Origin: JAGQOZ01 sp041399205
Lineage (GTDB): Bacteria > Planctomycetota > Planctomycetia > Pirellulales > Pirellulaceae
Direction: 5' to 3'
DNA: 64,000 nucleotides
Assembly (NCBI GenBank): GCA_041399205.1
Contig: JAWKTK010000007.1
Span: forward strand, 62,001-126,000
Shown in pieces: positions 8,959 to 18,044 of the stretch; position 1 is the stretch's first letter; each line of letters starts with the position of its first letter. The notes beneath the pieces are model-generated. The model did no database searches. It saw nothing but the letters and a program-made list of their open reading frames with translations, and was not told where the DNA came from. Position numbers and translations under genes: made by a program.

Positions 8959-11013
8959 ATGCCCAACCGACTTGCCACAGAATCAAGTCCCTATCTGCTG
9001 CAACACGCAGAAAACCCAGTGGATTGGCATCCTTGGGGCGAAGAAGCGTTGAAGCGATCCAAACGAGAAGACCGGCCTATCTTCTTGTCCATTGGATATT
9101 CGGCGTGTCACTGGTGTCATGTCATGGAACACGAAAGCTTCCAAAACCCACATATTGCGGCCATCATCAACAACAACTTCATTCCCATCAAAGTCGATCG
9201 TGAAGAACGACCTGACCTAGATCAAATCTACATGCACGCGGTGCAGTTGATGACAGGACGAGGTGGGTGGCCCATGTCCGTGTTCTTGACGCCCGAATTG
9301 ACTCCATTTTTTGGCGGCACGTATTGGCCTCCCAAAGCCACGTTAGGCATGCCAGGCTTTGACCACGTCTTGCACGCCGTGATTGACGCTTGGCAGAACC
9401 GCCGTCAGTTAGCTCGAGACCAAGCGCAGGCGTTGACCAATCGTATTGCGTCGATCGGAAATTCAGGTCAAAGCGGATCGTTGCATTCGGGGTTATTGGA
9501 ATCGGCGGCGAACCAATTGTTAGCTTCGGCAGATAAATCGAACGGCGGATTTGGCGACGCGCCGAAGTTTCCGCATTCGCTGGATATTCAGCTATTGTTT
9601 CGCTTGCATCGTCGCTTTGGCAACGCCGATTGTTTGCAGCACGCGTGTCTTTCGCTGGACAAAATGGCAGCCGGTGGAATCTATGATCACCTGGCTGGCG
9701 GGTTCGCAAGATATTCTGTGGACGATCATTGGTTGGTGCCACACTTTGAAAAGATGTTGTATGACAACGCCATGCTGGCCAACGCTTTTCTGGACGGCTA
9801 TTTAGTCACCGGCGAAGAACGCTACGCGCGAACCGCGCACGACACCTTGCAATATGTCCTAAATCACATGACCGATTCGCAGGGCGGTTTTCACAGTACC
9901 GAAGATGCCGATAGTGAAGGCGAAGAAGGCAAGTTCTACGTTTGGAGTCGAGAAGAAATCTATCACGCCTTAGACGCCAAATTGGCCGACAAGTTTTGTT
10001 ATGTCTACAACGTGACCGAAGGTGGAAACTTTGAAGGCAAGAACATCTTGCATCTGCCTCGTTCCTTGCAGCAAGCGGCACACATCCAGAACTGGGACCT
10101 GGATCAACTAGAAGCTGACATGGCGGCCGCGCGTCAAACGCTACTGAACATGCGAAAGCAGCGAATTCGTCCTGGCAAAGACGACAAGGTACTGGTCAAC
10201 TGGAACGGACTCATGATTGACGCGATGGCTCGAACCGGCGCCGCGCTGTCGGATGTTCGCTTTGTACGAGCGGCCGAAAGAGCAGCTGATTTCATTCGTC
10301 AACGAATGTCGAATCGGCAAGGCAAACTGCAGCATACTTGGCGGCAAGGCAACGCCAAGCAGGACGCGTTTCTGGATGATTACGCCAGCCTGATTAACAG
10401 TTTGGTCAGTCTGTACGAAGCCACGTTGGATGGCCAGTGGATTGAATGGGCTACTCGACTGGCCGACACCATGCTGGCAGAATTCAGCACCGACCACGGC
10501 GGCTTTTACTACACGGCCAAATCACACGAATCATTGATTGCAAGAACCAAAGATCTGCACGACAGTTCCACGCCCAGCAGTAACGGGATGGCGGCTTACG
10601 CGCTGCTGCGACTCGGAAAACTAACGGGACGTTCGGACATTCAAAGTGCCGGCGCCAACACGCTGTCGGATGCGTATGGCGTGATGCAAAACTCCTCGGT
10701 GGCGTGCGCACAGCTTTTGATTGCTTTGGACTTTTTCTTGGGGCCATCGCACGAAATCGTCTTAGTGCAAGGAAACGATGTGGACGAAGCGAACCAGATT
10801 CTGCGCCACTATCGGAGCCACTACTTGCCGAATTGCGTCTTGGCCAGTGACATCAACCCGGCAACCACGGTACGGTTAGAAATTCTAAACGGCAAGCAAG
10901 CCATTGCCGAACAAGCGACGTTGTTTGTCTGCGAAAACTTTTCCTGTCAGCAGCCCGCTTGCGGCAAACACGCCGCGTCCATCTTGCTCGACCGCCTAGC
11001 GCAGAAATTGTAA
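8959..11013 (+). CDS. YyaL/SSP411-type thioredoxin-domain (DUF255) protein
   Basis: Member of the widely conserved YyaL / spermatogenesis-associated protein 20 family. The N-terminal thioredoxin-like DUF255 domain has the diagnostic start NRLATESSPYLLQHAENPVDWHPWGEEAL, interrupted here only by family-typical variation, with YSACHWCHVMEHESF carrying the C-x-x-C pair. VDREERPDLDQIYM and GGWPMSVFLTP follow. The remaining 500 residues form an (alpha/alpha)6 barrel similar to glycosyl-mannose epimerases, with KFPH, WLVPHFEKMLYDNA and EDADSEGEEGKFYVW blocks. The length of 684 residues is normal. AAGGA lies 7 bases upstream of ATG 8959. The biochemical role is not settled in this family. The frame is intact. 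Confidence 0.93.
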   Translation: MPNRLATESSPYLLQHAENPVDWHPWGEEALKRSKREDRPIFLSIGYSACHWCHVMEHESFQNPHIAAIINNNFIPIKVDREERPDLDQIYMHAVQLMTGRGGWPMSVFLTPELTPFFGGTYWPPKATLGMPGFDHVLHAVIDAWQNRRQLARDQAQALTNRIASIGNSGQSGSLHSGLLESAANQLLASADKSNGGFGDAPKFPHSLDIQLLFRLHRRFGNADCLQHACLSLDKMAAGGIYDHLAGGFARYSVDDHWLVPHFEKMLYDNAMLANAFLDGYLVTGEERYARTAHDTLQYVLNHMTDSQGGFHSTEDADSEGEEGKFYVWSREEIYHALDAKLADKFCYVYNVTEGGNFEGKNILHLPRSLQQAAHIQNWDLDQLEADMAAARQTLLNMRKQRIRPGKDDKVLVNWNGLMIDAMARTGAALSDVRFVRAAERAADFIRQRMSNRQGKLQHTWRQGNAKQDAFLDDYASLINSLVSLYEATLDGQWIEWATRLADTMLAEFSTDHGGFYYTAKSHESLIARTKDLHDSSTPSSNGMAAYALLRLGKLTGRSDIQSAGANTLSDAYGVMQNSSVACAQLLIALDFFLGPSHEIVLVQGNDVDEANQILRHYRSHYLPNCVLASDINPATTVRLEILNGKQAIAEQATLFVCENFSCQQPACGKHAASILLDRLAQKL

Positions 11014-11083
11014 TCGAGCGTTGGTGTGGTGCATTCAATCCAAACGAGGCGGTTCGTGTTCGAACGTTTCGGCCGCTACGAAC

Positions 11084-12073
11084 CTACGGAATCGAATGCA
11101 GATCGGAACCTCGTCGAGTAAACGCGGGCATGATCGACTTGGCATCCATGACAGGGACGACGGACACATGTGCGTCGAAGTAGCCGGCCAAAAAGCCGTT
11201 GTTCCAGATGTTTCCCAGCCCGATCAGCGGATTGTCGGGAGGCAAATAGTATTCAGCCGGCTTGGTCCACGGCACGGCATAGGTGTCGTCTGCTTCCACA
11301 ACGGCGATCGTCTTGGATACCCCATCCTGTATGTCTCGGATTCGCATGCCGCGCTGTCCGTCCGGTTCAAAAGCCAACCCTTTTCCGACCACCGCCAAGA
11401 TCTGCGTGTAACCTGGTTCGGCATCACCACCAACGGGTTCGAAGATGCTGGGCATCCGATCGACCAGCGCCTTGTTGTGATCGCTATCCCAAGGTTCGTT
11501 TAGTCGAAACTGGCGATACAACGCATCTTCCTCCAGCATCGGCAGTATGGCCACTCGCCAACTGAGTCCCGGCTTTCCGTTTGCGGCGGGCAATGCTGCC
11601 GGCGGAAATCGTCTTTTCGTCGCTTCGTATTGGACCAACGCGAAGGCGACTTGTCGAAGATTATTGGAAGCTTGGCGCTGCAAGACGGTCGATCGTACCG
11701 AATTAATCACGCCTGGACGAGGCTTCATCGTCGGCGCTGCGGCGCTGGAAGAGAAATCTCGCGAATCATCGTCCTGTGACACATTATTGTCATTTGGTGC
11801 GTCACTGATTGCAGCGTCATCCTTTTGTTTTGCAAGAAACTCGCGGCAGTAATCTTGATCCGCGTTAGACAATTTTTGAATCTTCACTTTGGCCGTTTTT
11901 CCGTCTGGCCGCTCGATGGTGACGATGCCCTTTTCTTCGTCCAGTTCGATCAGTTTCGCTTCTACATTGAACTTGCCTGTCGGATCCGACCAAGTTCGAA
12001 ATTCCTGTGCGAATGCACACGGACAACTCCAAAACGCCCAACACAGCGACACACAAAACACGAATCGGTACAT
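11084..12073 (-). CDS. Secreted SHD1 plus DUF1559-like protein
   Basis: A signal peptide (MYRFVFCVSLCWAFWSCPCAFAQ) precedes an SHD1 (SLA1 homology 1) module (FRTWSDPTGKFNVEAKLIEL to KIQKLSNADQDYCREFL), residues about 24-85. A Ser/Asp-rich linker leads to a DUF1559-like region from about 145 (NNLRQVAFALVQYEATKRRFPPAA, SWRVAILPMLEEDALYRQF, WDSDHN). This is the planctomycete-expanded pseudopilin-related family, but the usual N-terminal prepilin helix is replaced by the signal plus SHD1. The C-terminal DAKSIMPAFTRRG is also DUF1559-like. The molecular role is unknown. SHD1 modules are generally protein- or polymer-interaction domains in this phylum. The frame is intact. Confidence 0.82.
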   Translation of the reverse strand: MYRFVFCVSLCWAFWSCPCAFAQEFRTWSDPTGKFNVEAKLIELDEEKGIVTIERPDGKTAKVKIQKLSNADQDYCREFLAKQKDDAAISDAPNDNNVSQDDDSRDFSSSAAAPTMKPRPGVINSVRSTVLQRQASNNLRQVAFALVQYEATKRRFPPAALPAANGKPGLSWRVAILPMLEEDALYRQFRLNEPWDSDHNKALVDRMPSIFEPVGGDAEPGYTQILAVVGKGLAFEPDGQRGMRIRDIQDGVSKTIAVVEADDTYAVPWTKPAEYYLPPDNPLIGLGNIWNNGFLAGYFDAHVSVVPVMDAKSIMPAFTRRGSDLHSIP

Positions 12074-12357
12074 GACTAACCTCCATTCGAAAGGACGCGA
12101 CCATTACCCTGACATGGTAGCAAATCACAACGGAGGTAGTGCCACTTCCGCTTGAGCGGCGAACCAAAAAACTGCTGCATTTATGCTACACGGTTTGCGT
12201 GAATTGTTGTTTGACGCCAACAGGGCGATTCGAATTCGAATCATTCGGAAAACAACGTTGTATTTGGTGGAAAAAACCACTTGATCAACTCTTGCCTATG
12301 GCCTATGAACTAGGCTTTTGATGGATTCAAAAATTGTCTCTTCTTTGATTGGCAGCA
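12074..12357. other. Intergenic stretch between divergent genes
   Basis: Upstream region of both the SHD1-DUF1559 gene (minus) and the CAP-domain gene (plus). No gene, hairpin or clear promoter motif is visible. GTGCCACTTCCGCTTGAG at about 12139 loosely resembles a sequence near 23992, but the match is too weak to call a repeat. Confidence 0.4.
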
Positions 12358-14376
12358 ATGAGTGTGAATGATTTCATATCAACTGTCTCGTCCCTAGTCC
12401 GAACGTCACTCAGAAAAAAACGAACTCCGCACCGCGCTCATCGCAAGCCGACTCCGGAGTCGTTAGAGGACCGTCGAGTTTTAGCGGCGATCAGCCTAAC
12501 AGCACAAGAACAACTATTGTTGGAACTGGTCAATCGGGCTCGCGAAAACCCGTTGGCCGAGGTGGCTCGGTATCCGGAAATCAATAATCTGAATTCGGGT
12601 CTGCCGGCGGGCACATTGACGTCTACACCCAAACAGCCGTTGGCCCCTAATTCTTCGTTGATCAATGCGGCTCGTTTGCATTCGCAAGATATGCTGAACA
12701 ACAATTACTTCAGCCACGTGAATCTGCAAGGGCTAAGCCCATCCGATCGAGCTCGAAATGCGGGCTATGGAACGGGCGCGGGCGAAAACATCGCCTGGGG
12801 TGGTTCGACAGTGCCGATTAACGAAATTGACCAAGTCTACGAACGACACAAGGCGTTATTTCTAAGTCCCGGCCATCGCGAAAACATCCTGGAAGACGAC
12901 TACCGCGAAATCGGCAACGGCGTTCGCTACGGCATCTTCACCACTTTTCCTCCGCAAACGGATCCAGCACGAGACTGGTATGCGGCGATGGTAACGGAGA
13001 ATTTTGGAAATCGAGGTGGCAACTTCTTTTTGACCGGTGTGGCCTTTACAGATGCCGTAGTCAGTGATGATTTCTACACGGTTGGTGAAGGCGTCGGGAA
13101 TATTACGGTGGTGGCTACTAACACATCCACCGGCGCAGTCTTCACGACGCTAACGGGATCGTCGGGCGGTTACGCTCTACAAGTGCCGACAGGGACGTAT
13201 AGCATTGTGGCGTCAGGTGGTGGAATGAACGGGACGCTTACATCAACTGCCACCGTTTCCAGCCAAAACGTGAAAGTGGACTTTGTGACCACTCGTGCCA
13301 CCGGAGGCGGAGGCGGCGGTACAACCACGCCACCTCCCGCTCCTGCTCCCGATTCGCCACCTGCGGCTCACCCAGCAGAAGACATTGTGGCGTACGCCAA
13401 TGGAATCTGGTATCAGTTTGGCAGCGATGGTTCGTCCTTTGACACTCAGATCTGGGGTTCGTGGTCCAACACCACTTGGTACGACGTTTCCACAGGTGAC
13501 TTTAACGGCGACGGGGATACCGATATTGTTGGGCGCAATAGTGCCGGTGAATGGTATGTGGCATCTAGTTCTGGCGATCGGTTCAACACAGCGTCGTGGG
13601 GACGCTGGTCGAATGTGGTAACCTGGGATGACGTTCGCGTAGCCGATTTGAATGGCGACGGCCGAGACGATTTGGTGGGCCGCACCAACGGACAGTGGTG
13701 GGCCGGAATTTCGAATGGATCGAGTTTCGAAAATCAATATTGGGGGCGCTGGTCGGCCAATCTGAATTGGGATGATGTTCGCGTCGGTGACTTTACCGGG
13801 GATGGGCGAGCTGACATCGCGGGCCGAACATCGGGCCAATGGTGGGTTGCCAGGTCAACCGGTTCGTCATTTGAAAATAGCTACTGGGGACGTTGGTCCA
13901 CCGCCGTAGATTGGCAAGATGTCATGGTGGGTGACTTCAATGACGATGGACGGGATGACTTGGTAGGGCGAGCCAATGGGGCTTGGTGGATTGCTAACTC
14001 CAACGGCAGCGATTTCCAAAACGAATTCTGGGCCGCTTGGACCACGACGATTTCCTGGGAAGACGTGCAAATTGCTGATGTCAACGGTGACGGTCGCGAC
14101 GACATCCTAGGACGAGCCAACGGCGCTTGGTGGGTCGCTCGATCCACCGGATCGGCCTTTGCCAATCAGTATCTGGGATCTTGGTCCAATCAGATTTCTT
14201 GGCAGAACGTGATGGTCTTGGATGCGAACAATGACGGTCGAGACGATGTTGTCGGTCGCGCCGGAAATGAATGGTGGGTCGCATTGTCCAATGGCAGCGA
14301 ATTCACCAATAGAAGATGGGGTACATGGCAGTTGCACGTGGCACCGGCATATACGACCACCGGCGTTTTCAGCTAA
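12358..14376 (+). CDS. LEPR-XLL surface protein: CAP domain, Cna-B-like domain and FG-GAP repeats
   Basis: Large exported protein of about 672 residues. The N-terminus lacks a classic signal peptide but has the planctomycete LEPR-XLL-type block PESLEDRRVLA. A CAP/SCP domain follows (LLLELVNRARENP, NAARLHSQDM, NYFSHVNLQG, GAGENIAWGG, SPGHRENILEDDYREIGNG, WYAAMVTENFG); the two His and the Glu of the CAP site are present. Next is a Cna-B or carboxypeptidase-regulatory-like beta domain (about 225-320), a Gly/Thr/Pro linker, and six FG-GAP/VCBS-type calcium repeats (FNGDGDTDIVGR, LNGDGRDDLVGR, FTGDGRADIAGR and so on), each about 47 residues with WWVA/W-G-R-W strands. The start is ATG 12358 rather than the upstream TTG. 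The role is likely at the cell surface. The frame is intact. Confidence 0.88.
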   Translation: MSVNDFISTVSSLVRTSLRKKRTPHRAHRKPTPESLEDRRVLAAISLTAQEQLLLELVNRARENPLAEVARYPEINNLNSGLPAGTLTSTPKQPLAPNSSLINAARLHSQDMLNNNYFSHVNLQGLSPSDRARNAGYGTGAGENIAWGGSTVPINEIDQVYERHKALFLSPGHRENILEDDYREIGNGVRYGIFTTFPPQTDPARDWYAAMVTENFGNRGGNFFLTGVAFTDAVVSDDFYTVGEGVGNITVVATNTSTGAVFTTLTGSSGGYALQVPTGTYSIVASGGGMNGTLTSTATVSSQNVKVDFVTTRATGGGGGGTTTPPPAPAPDSPPAAHPAEDIVAYANGIWYQFGSDGSSFDTQIWGSWSNTTWYDVSTGDFNGDGDTDIVGRNSAGEWYVASSSGDRFNTASWGRWSNVVTWDDVRVADLNGDGRDDLVGRTNGQWWAGISNGSSFENQYWGRWSANLNWDDVRVGDFTGDGRADIAGRTSGQWWVARSTGSSFENSYWGRWSTAVDWQDVMVGDFNDDGRDDLVGRANGAWWIANSNGSDFQNEFWAAWTTTISWEDVQIADVNGDGRDDILGRANGAWWVARSTGSAFANQYLGSWSNQISWQNVMVLDANNDGRDDVVGRAGNEWWVALSNGSEFTNRRWGTWQLHVAPAYTTTGVFS

Positions 14377-14451
14377 AGTCGCTCGCAAACGTAACCTACG
14401 CTTTTGATGGTTGACTAAATCAATAATGTCCCCATTGCGTAGGAAAAGCCT

Positions 14452-15570
14452 GTGTCGACGACATATCCAGAAGACGAAGTTGCTCCGCCAACTGACAGAG
14501 AAGCTCAAACGGCAGAAGTTTTGGATGCCGAATCGGTGGTGATTCCCGATGCGGAAGCAGCACCGGAACCGGAGTCCCAGCCGGTAGTAAATCCGTGCCC
14601 TCAGTGCGGAACGGGCCGAGACAACTACCCGGTTTGTCGAAGTTGCGGTTGGTACGAACTAATCAACAGCTACGTCGAAATCGACGCGCAAATGGAATTC
14701 GGCGACGGGCAAATGGACCAGCCGCAGCCGTTTCGGGTTCCGTATTGGGCATATGGGCTGGGCGGCATTCTCTGCTTGATCTTTGTCGAAAGCATTGTCG
14801 CGGCCGTGATCTTGCCGCTGAACCATCCGCACCGCATGATCTGGTCGGTGGTCCAGCTATTTTTTGGGTTGATTGCCGTTGTGGCCGGCCAGCTTCGCGC
14901 CGCGTTCCTTTCGACCATGGACAATGCAGACGCAGAACTAAACGATTGCATCATGCATCCAATCAAGGTTTGGTCAGCCGTTACCAAGCGACTGCCCAAG
15001 ACGGTCAGTTGGCTGGCATTGGGGTCAGGCGGTCTGCTGGCCGTCGTCATGTCATTGTTTGTAATTCGGTCGATCCCCTACGACAAAATCTGGGAAACCG
15101 ACGGCCCTCCGCCCAAGGTAAAAGACAAACTGATTGGGGCAATTGCGGACGCCGCCAAGGCATCCGAATCAGACATGACCATGGAAGAAGCGATGAATGA
15201 TTTGGCGAACAAGGCAGTGCCGGAAGAAGAAGAGGAAGAAGAGGAAGTCCCGCGTGACACTCTGGACGGCGTCATTTTGGGATTCTATCAGACGACTTCC
15301 GAAGACAGCCAAGAAGCCTTTATTTCGTCCGTGTTGATTGGCACCGTTGTTGATGGCAAATTGGTCATTTTTGGCACGGTGGGACTAGGTTTGGATGAAG
15401 TTCGAGACGACTTGACGAAGAAGCTGTTCTCGATCATCCGGCCCACACCGTTCGTTCCTTCCGATGCTTCGGCCACATGGGTCGAACCCAAAATACTCTG
15501 CCAGATTTCGTACAAGCCGGACAAGAAAGGCAATGTCACCGATATGCGGTTCGAAAAATTCTATAAGTAA
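14452..15570 (+). CDS. Zinc-ribbon membrane protein of unknown function
   Basis: A 372-residue protein. The GTG start at 14452 has AGGAAAAG just upstream. After an acidic N-terminal region, a zinc ribbon is visible at about residues 48-66 (C-P-Q-C then C-R-S-C, 11 residues apart). Three membrane segments follow: YGLGGILCLIFVESIVAAVI, VVQLFFGLIAVVAGQLRAA and LGSGGLLAVVMSLFVI. A stretch of eight consecutive Glu (about 263-270) separates these from a C-terminal globular domain. I do not recognise the family beyond planctomycete hypothetical membrane proteins. It converges on the PfkB gene and shares a strong bidirectional terminator with it. Confidence 0.68.
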   Translation: MSTTYPEDEVAPPTDREAQTAEVLDAESVVIPDAEAAPEPESQPVVNPCPQCGTGRDNYPVCRSCGWYELINSYVEIDAQMEFGDGQMDQPQPFRVPYWAYGLGGILCLIFVESIVAAVILPLNHPHRMIWSVVQLFFGLIAVVAGQLRAAFLSTMDNADAELNDCIMHPIKVWSAVTKRLPKTVSWLALGSGGLLAVVMSLFVIRSIPYDKIWETDGPPPKVKDKLIGAIADAAKASESDMTMEEAMNDLANKAVPEEEEEEEEVPRDTLDGVILGFYQTTSEDSQEAFISSVLIGTVVDGKLVIFGTVGLGLDEVRDDLTKKLFSIIRPTPFVPSDASATWVEPKILCQISYKPDKKGNVTDMRFEKFYK

Positions 15571-15606
15571 TCGTCCCGCTTCCAACCGACAAAGCCTTGT
15601 AAATAG

Positions 15607-15641
15607 AAAAAGGACTCGCGAAAGTTTCGCGAGTCCTTTTT
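15607..15641. terminator. Bidirectional intrinsic terminator
   Basis: A perfect inverted repeat of 17 bases per arm: AAAAAGGACTCGCGAAA, one G, then its exact complement ending in TTTTT. It provides a GC-rich stem and a U-tract in both directions and lies between the convergent genes ending at 15570 and 15697. Confidence 0.93.
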
Positions 15642-15696
15642 ACATGGGCAGCAGTGAATACGAACAATGCGAATCGCACAATCCGCCGCATTGCCT

Positions 15697-16773
15697 TTAA
15701 CGTTTGACTCGCGCGTTCCCTTGCCAAATACTCCAGACTTGTTCTTCGTCGGCAGGTTGAGCGTAATCGGTCAGGAACGTCGCGGCCAAGGCACCGCTGG
15801 CCCAGCCAAACTGCGCACACTTTTCCGCTTCCCAACCTTTGAGCACACCGTATAGCAAGCCTCCGACAAAACCGTCGCCACCGCCGATACGATCCAGAAC
15901 ATGAATTTCACGAGGCTCCAGTACATGCCACTGGTCGCCACAGGAAACGATGGCACCCCAATTGTGCGAATTCACACTGTTGACTTCTCGCAAAGTAGTC
16001 GCGAACACAGAAGCATTGCCGAACTTCGCTTTCACTCGGCCAATCATCTCTTTGAAACTTTCAATCTTGTCGGCAATTCCCTTGCCACCCGCTTCCGGCC
16101 CGGCGATGCCCAAACACAGCTGAAAATCTTCTTCGTTGCCAACCAAAATGTCAGCCAGACTAGCAATTTCGCCAAACGTGGCAGCGAGTTCTTCTTCGCG
16201 ACCTTTCCAAAAGGATGCGCGATGATTCAGATCGAATGAAATCTTGGTGCCATGCTTTTTGGCGGCGCGAGCAATCTCCAGACAGAAACGGCTGGAGCCT
16301 TCCGACAACGCTCCGATCAATCCCGACAGGTGAACAATCTGCGCACCTTCTTGGCCGAAGATTCGATCCAGATCAAAGTACTTCACGTCCAGTTCACGGC
16401 CCACTTCGCCCGCACGATCATTGGCAACTCGAGGTCCACGCGAACCAGCGCCGCTATCCGCCATATTGATCTGGTGACGATATCCCCACGGCGAATCGGA
16501 CTTGAACTCAGGACCTTCATAATCCATGTGTCGACTGCCTAGATTATCCTTGATGAATCGAGAAACCGGGCTGCCTTCTACAAACGCGGTCAAGATCTTG
16601 ACCTTGAATCCCAAATTAGAAGCGATACTGCCAACGTTGGATTCGGCGCTGGTGGCCTGCATTTTAAACGTGTCACTACAGTGGAACGGCTGGCCATTTA
16701 CGGGCGTCAACCGCAACCCCATGCTGGTTGGGATCACCATCTGATATTTCGCGTCTTTACGAAGTTCAATCAT
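15697..16773 (-). CDS. PfkB-family sugar kinase, 2-keto-3-deoxygluconate kinase-like
   Basis: Ribokinase-fold cytosolic kinase of 358 residues, most like 2-dehydro-3-deoxygluconokinase, which phosphorylates KDG in the Entner-Doudoroff and uronate pathways. Visible features are a substrate region (SAESNVGSIASNLGF), ISFDLNHRASFWKGREE typical of KDG kinases, ADILVGNEEDFQ, and the C-terminal PfkB signature DRIGGGDGFVGGLLYG, whose Asp is the catalytic base and whose GGGDG forms the anion hole. The ATG at 16773 has GGAAT 5 bases upstream. No KDPG aldolase or dehydratase is adjacent, so the substrate assignment rests on sequence resemblance only. The frame is intact. Confidence 0.85.
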   Translation of the reverse strand: MIELRKDAKYQMVIPTSMGLRLTPVNGQPFHCSDTFKMQATSAESNVGSIASNLGFKVKILTAFVEGSPVSRFIKDNLGSRHMDYEGPEFKSDSPWGYRHQINMADSGAGSRGPRVANDRAGEVGRELDVKYFDLDRIFGQEGAQIVHLSGLIGALSEGSSRFCLEIARAAKKHGTKISFDLNHRASFWKGREEELAATFGEIASLADILVGNEEDFQLCLGIAGPEAGGKGIADKIESFKEMIGRVKAKFGNASVFATTLREVNSVNSHNWGAIVSCGDQWHVLEPREIHVLDRIGGGDGFVGGLLYGVLKGWEAEKCAQFGWASGALAATFLTDYAQPADEEQVWSIWQGNARVKR

Positions 16774-17041
16774 TGCTATTCCTGTGTTTTTGTTTGTGAA
16801 ACCGGTGAGAAAACCTAGGCGGATCGTCCTGAAGACACGTCGCCTTAGCTGTTTAGCGTTTCATGCACACGTGCCATTCGAACCAAGGAATCGAACCGCG
16901 GCGTGCGAAACGGCATTTTATTCTTTTTCCGCCGTTCGACTAGGTTAGGAACGTCTGCCTACACAGGCCAACACGCAAGATGCGAATGCGCCCGTCCTAT
17001 GCTTCCCGTGTTCTGCACGATACGTCACGGCCAGCTCAAGG

Positions 17042-17512
17042 CTAAACCGGGTGAACAAAGCTCAAATGCAATGCCGCGTGACGCAGATTCAAACTAAGGT
17101 TTTGCTGTAACGTCATTTTGCCAAACATTGGATGCTTAGGCAGAGGGCCATGGCTGTGGTAGTATTCCACGGAATCTTTTAGGTGCGCCAAGGCCTCAGT
17201 GACGTCGACTTCGCCCGCTTCCCAAAAATAGGCCTCGGCATTGGGCGGTAGCTTGAAGCCAGGCTTCACTGGTTGATCTTTCAGGATCATCGGTTTCATG
17301 ATGGGAATAAACAATCGCATGTACCATGGCGGACGAGGCCCTTGGGCGCGGCCGGTGGTCAGATCGTGAGTCCGAGCCAGATGTTCCAGAATTTGACCGA
17401 ACGAATGCTGTCCGGTTGTGCGAACTTCACCCGCCGCCAAACGCTCTGCGTCTGCCACAACTTCATCTAACGAATTGAAAACTAAAACTCGCCGTTCCTG
17501 TGTACTGGTCAC
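17042..17512 (-). CDS. DUF1569 (DinB-like fold) protein
   Basis: Small cytosolic protein matching the DUF1569 pattern: VFNSLDEVVADAERL at the N-terminus, GQHSFGQILEHLARTHD with the first metal-type His, GFKLPPNAEAYFW in the middle, and HPMFGKMTLQQNLSLNLRHAALHLSFV at the C-terminus with the later His residues. The fold is a four-helix DinB-like bundle; the substrate is unknown. The start is taken as GTG 17512, which has AGGAG about 8 bases upstream, rather than the TTG at 17518. The gene stands alone, with about 200 bp on each side. Confidence 0.82.
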   Translation of the reverse strand: MTSTQERRVLVFNSLDEVVADAERLAAGEVRTTGQHSFGQILEHLARTHDLTTGRAQGPRPPWYMRLFIPIMKPMILKDQPVKPGFKLPPNAEAYFWEAGEVDVTEALAHLKDSVEYYHSHGPLPKHPMFGKMTLQQNLSLNLRHAALHLSFVHPV

Positions 17513-17723
17513 AGTCAAGTCTCCTTGAATTTGAATACGAAGCGACAGGAACTTGTCTCCTCGTCCACTACCATTAAACCAACCGCTTCACCGGTCGCTT
17601 TGCTTAACCGAAGATAGATAGCGTAACAAGTCAACAAGCGATGCACGATTCGTAGCTTCGACTGATTATGAGTTTATTGGCTTGAATTCGAATGGATTCG
17701 TGGCGACAGTCGACCTGGTTGAA

Positions 17724-18008
17724 TTATCCGCTAAATTCGTCCAATTCCCGCTGCACTCGTTCCATCAAGTCTCGCAATTCTTCTTCGTCACCATCACAGC
17801 ATTGCAGCAGCCCCGCCTTAGCGGCCCGCGCAAATTCCGCTATCTGCTGCACGTCTTCGATCTGTTCATCTGCCAGTAAGATGCGTTCGGCCACGTCATC
17901 CAGTAATCCACCGGCGGCGCGGTTCAAATCGGCATCCAGCAGCGCATCAAACAACGCCACCAACGGCCCTGGATCTCCAGCCAGGAGTCGCTCCCAAATC
18001 GCTTGCAT
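17724..18008 (-). CDS. Small acidic helical protein of unknown function
   Basis: A 94-residue frame starting at ATG 18008, 36 bp downstream of the methyltransferase gene and on the same strand, so probably co-transcribed. The sequence is strongly acidic and looks all-helical (WERLLAGDPGPLVALFDALL, DEEELRDLMERVQRELDEF). There is no signal peptide or membrane segment. I do not recognise a family. Its composition resembles real protein rather than a shadow frame: it is free of rare residues, with a charged amphipathic pattern. The possibility that it is a chance frame remains. Confidence 0.5.
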   Translation of the reverse strand: MQAIWERLLAGDPGPLVALFDALLDADLNRAAGGLLDDVAERILLADEQIEDVQQIAEFARAAKAGLLQCCDGDEEELRDLMERVQRELDEFSG

Positions 18009-18044
18009 CGACCCTACATCCTTTATCTTTGAATTTACTTCATT

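Noticed and set aside
15607..15641. Mobile element inverted repeat
   Set aside because: The perfect stem with U-tracts in both directions between convergent genes fits a bidirectional terminator; no transposase nearby.
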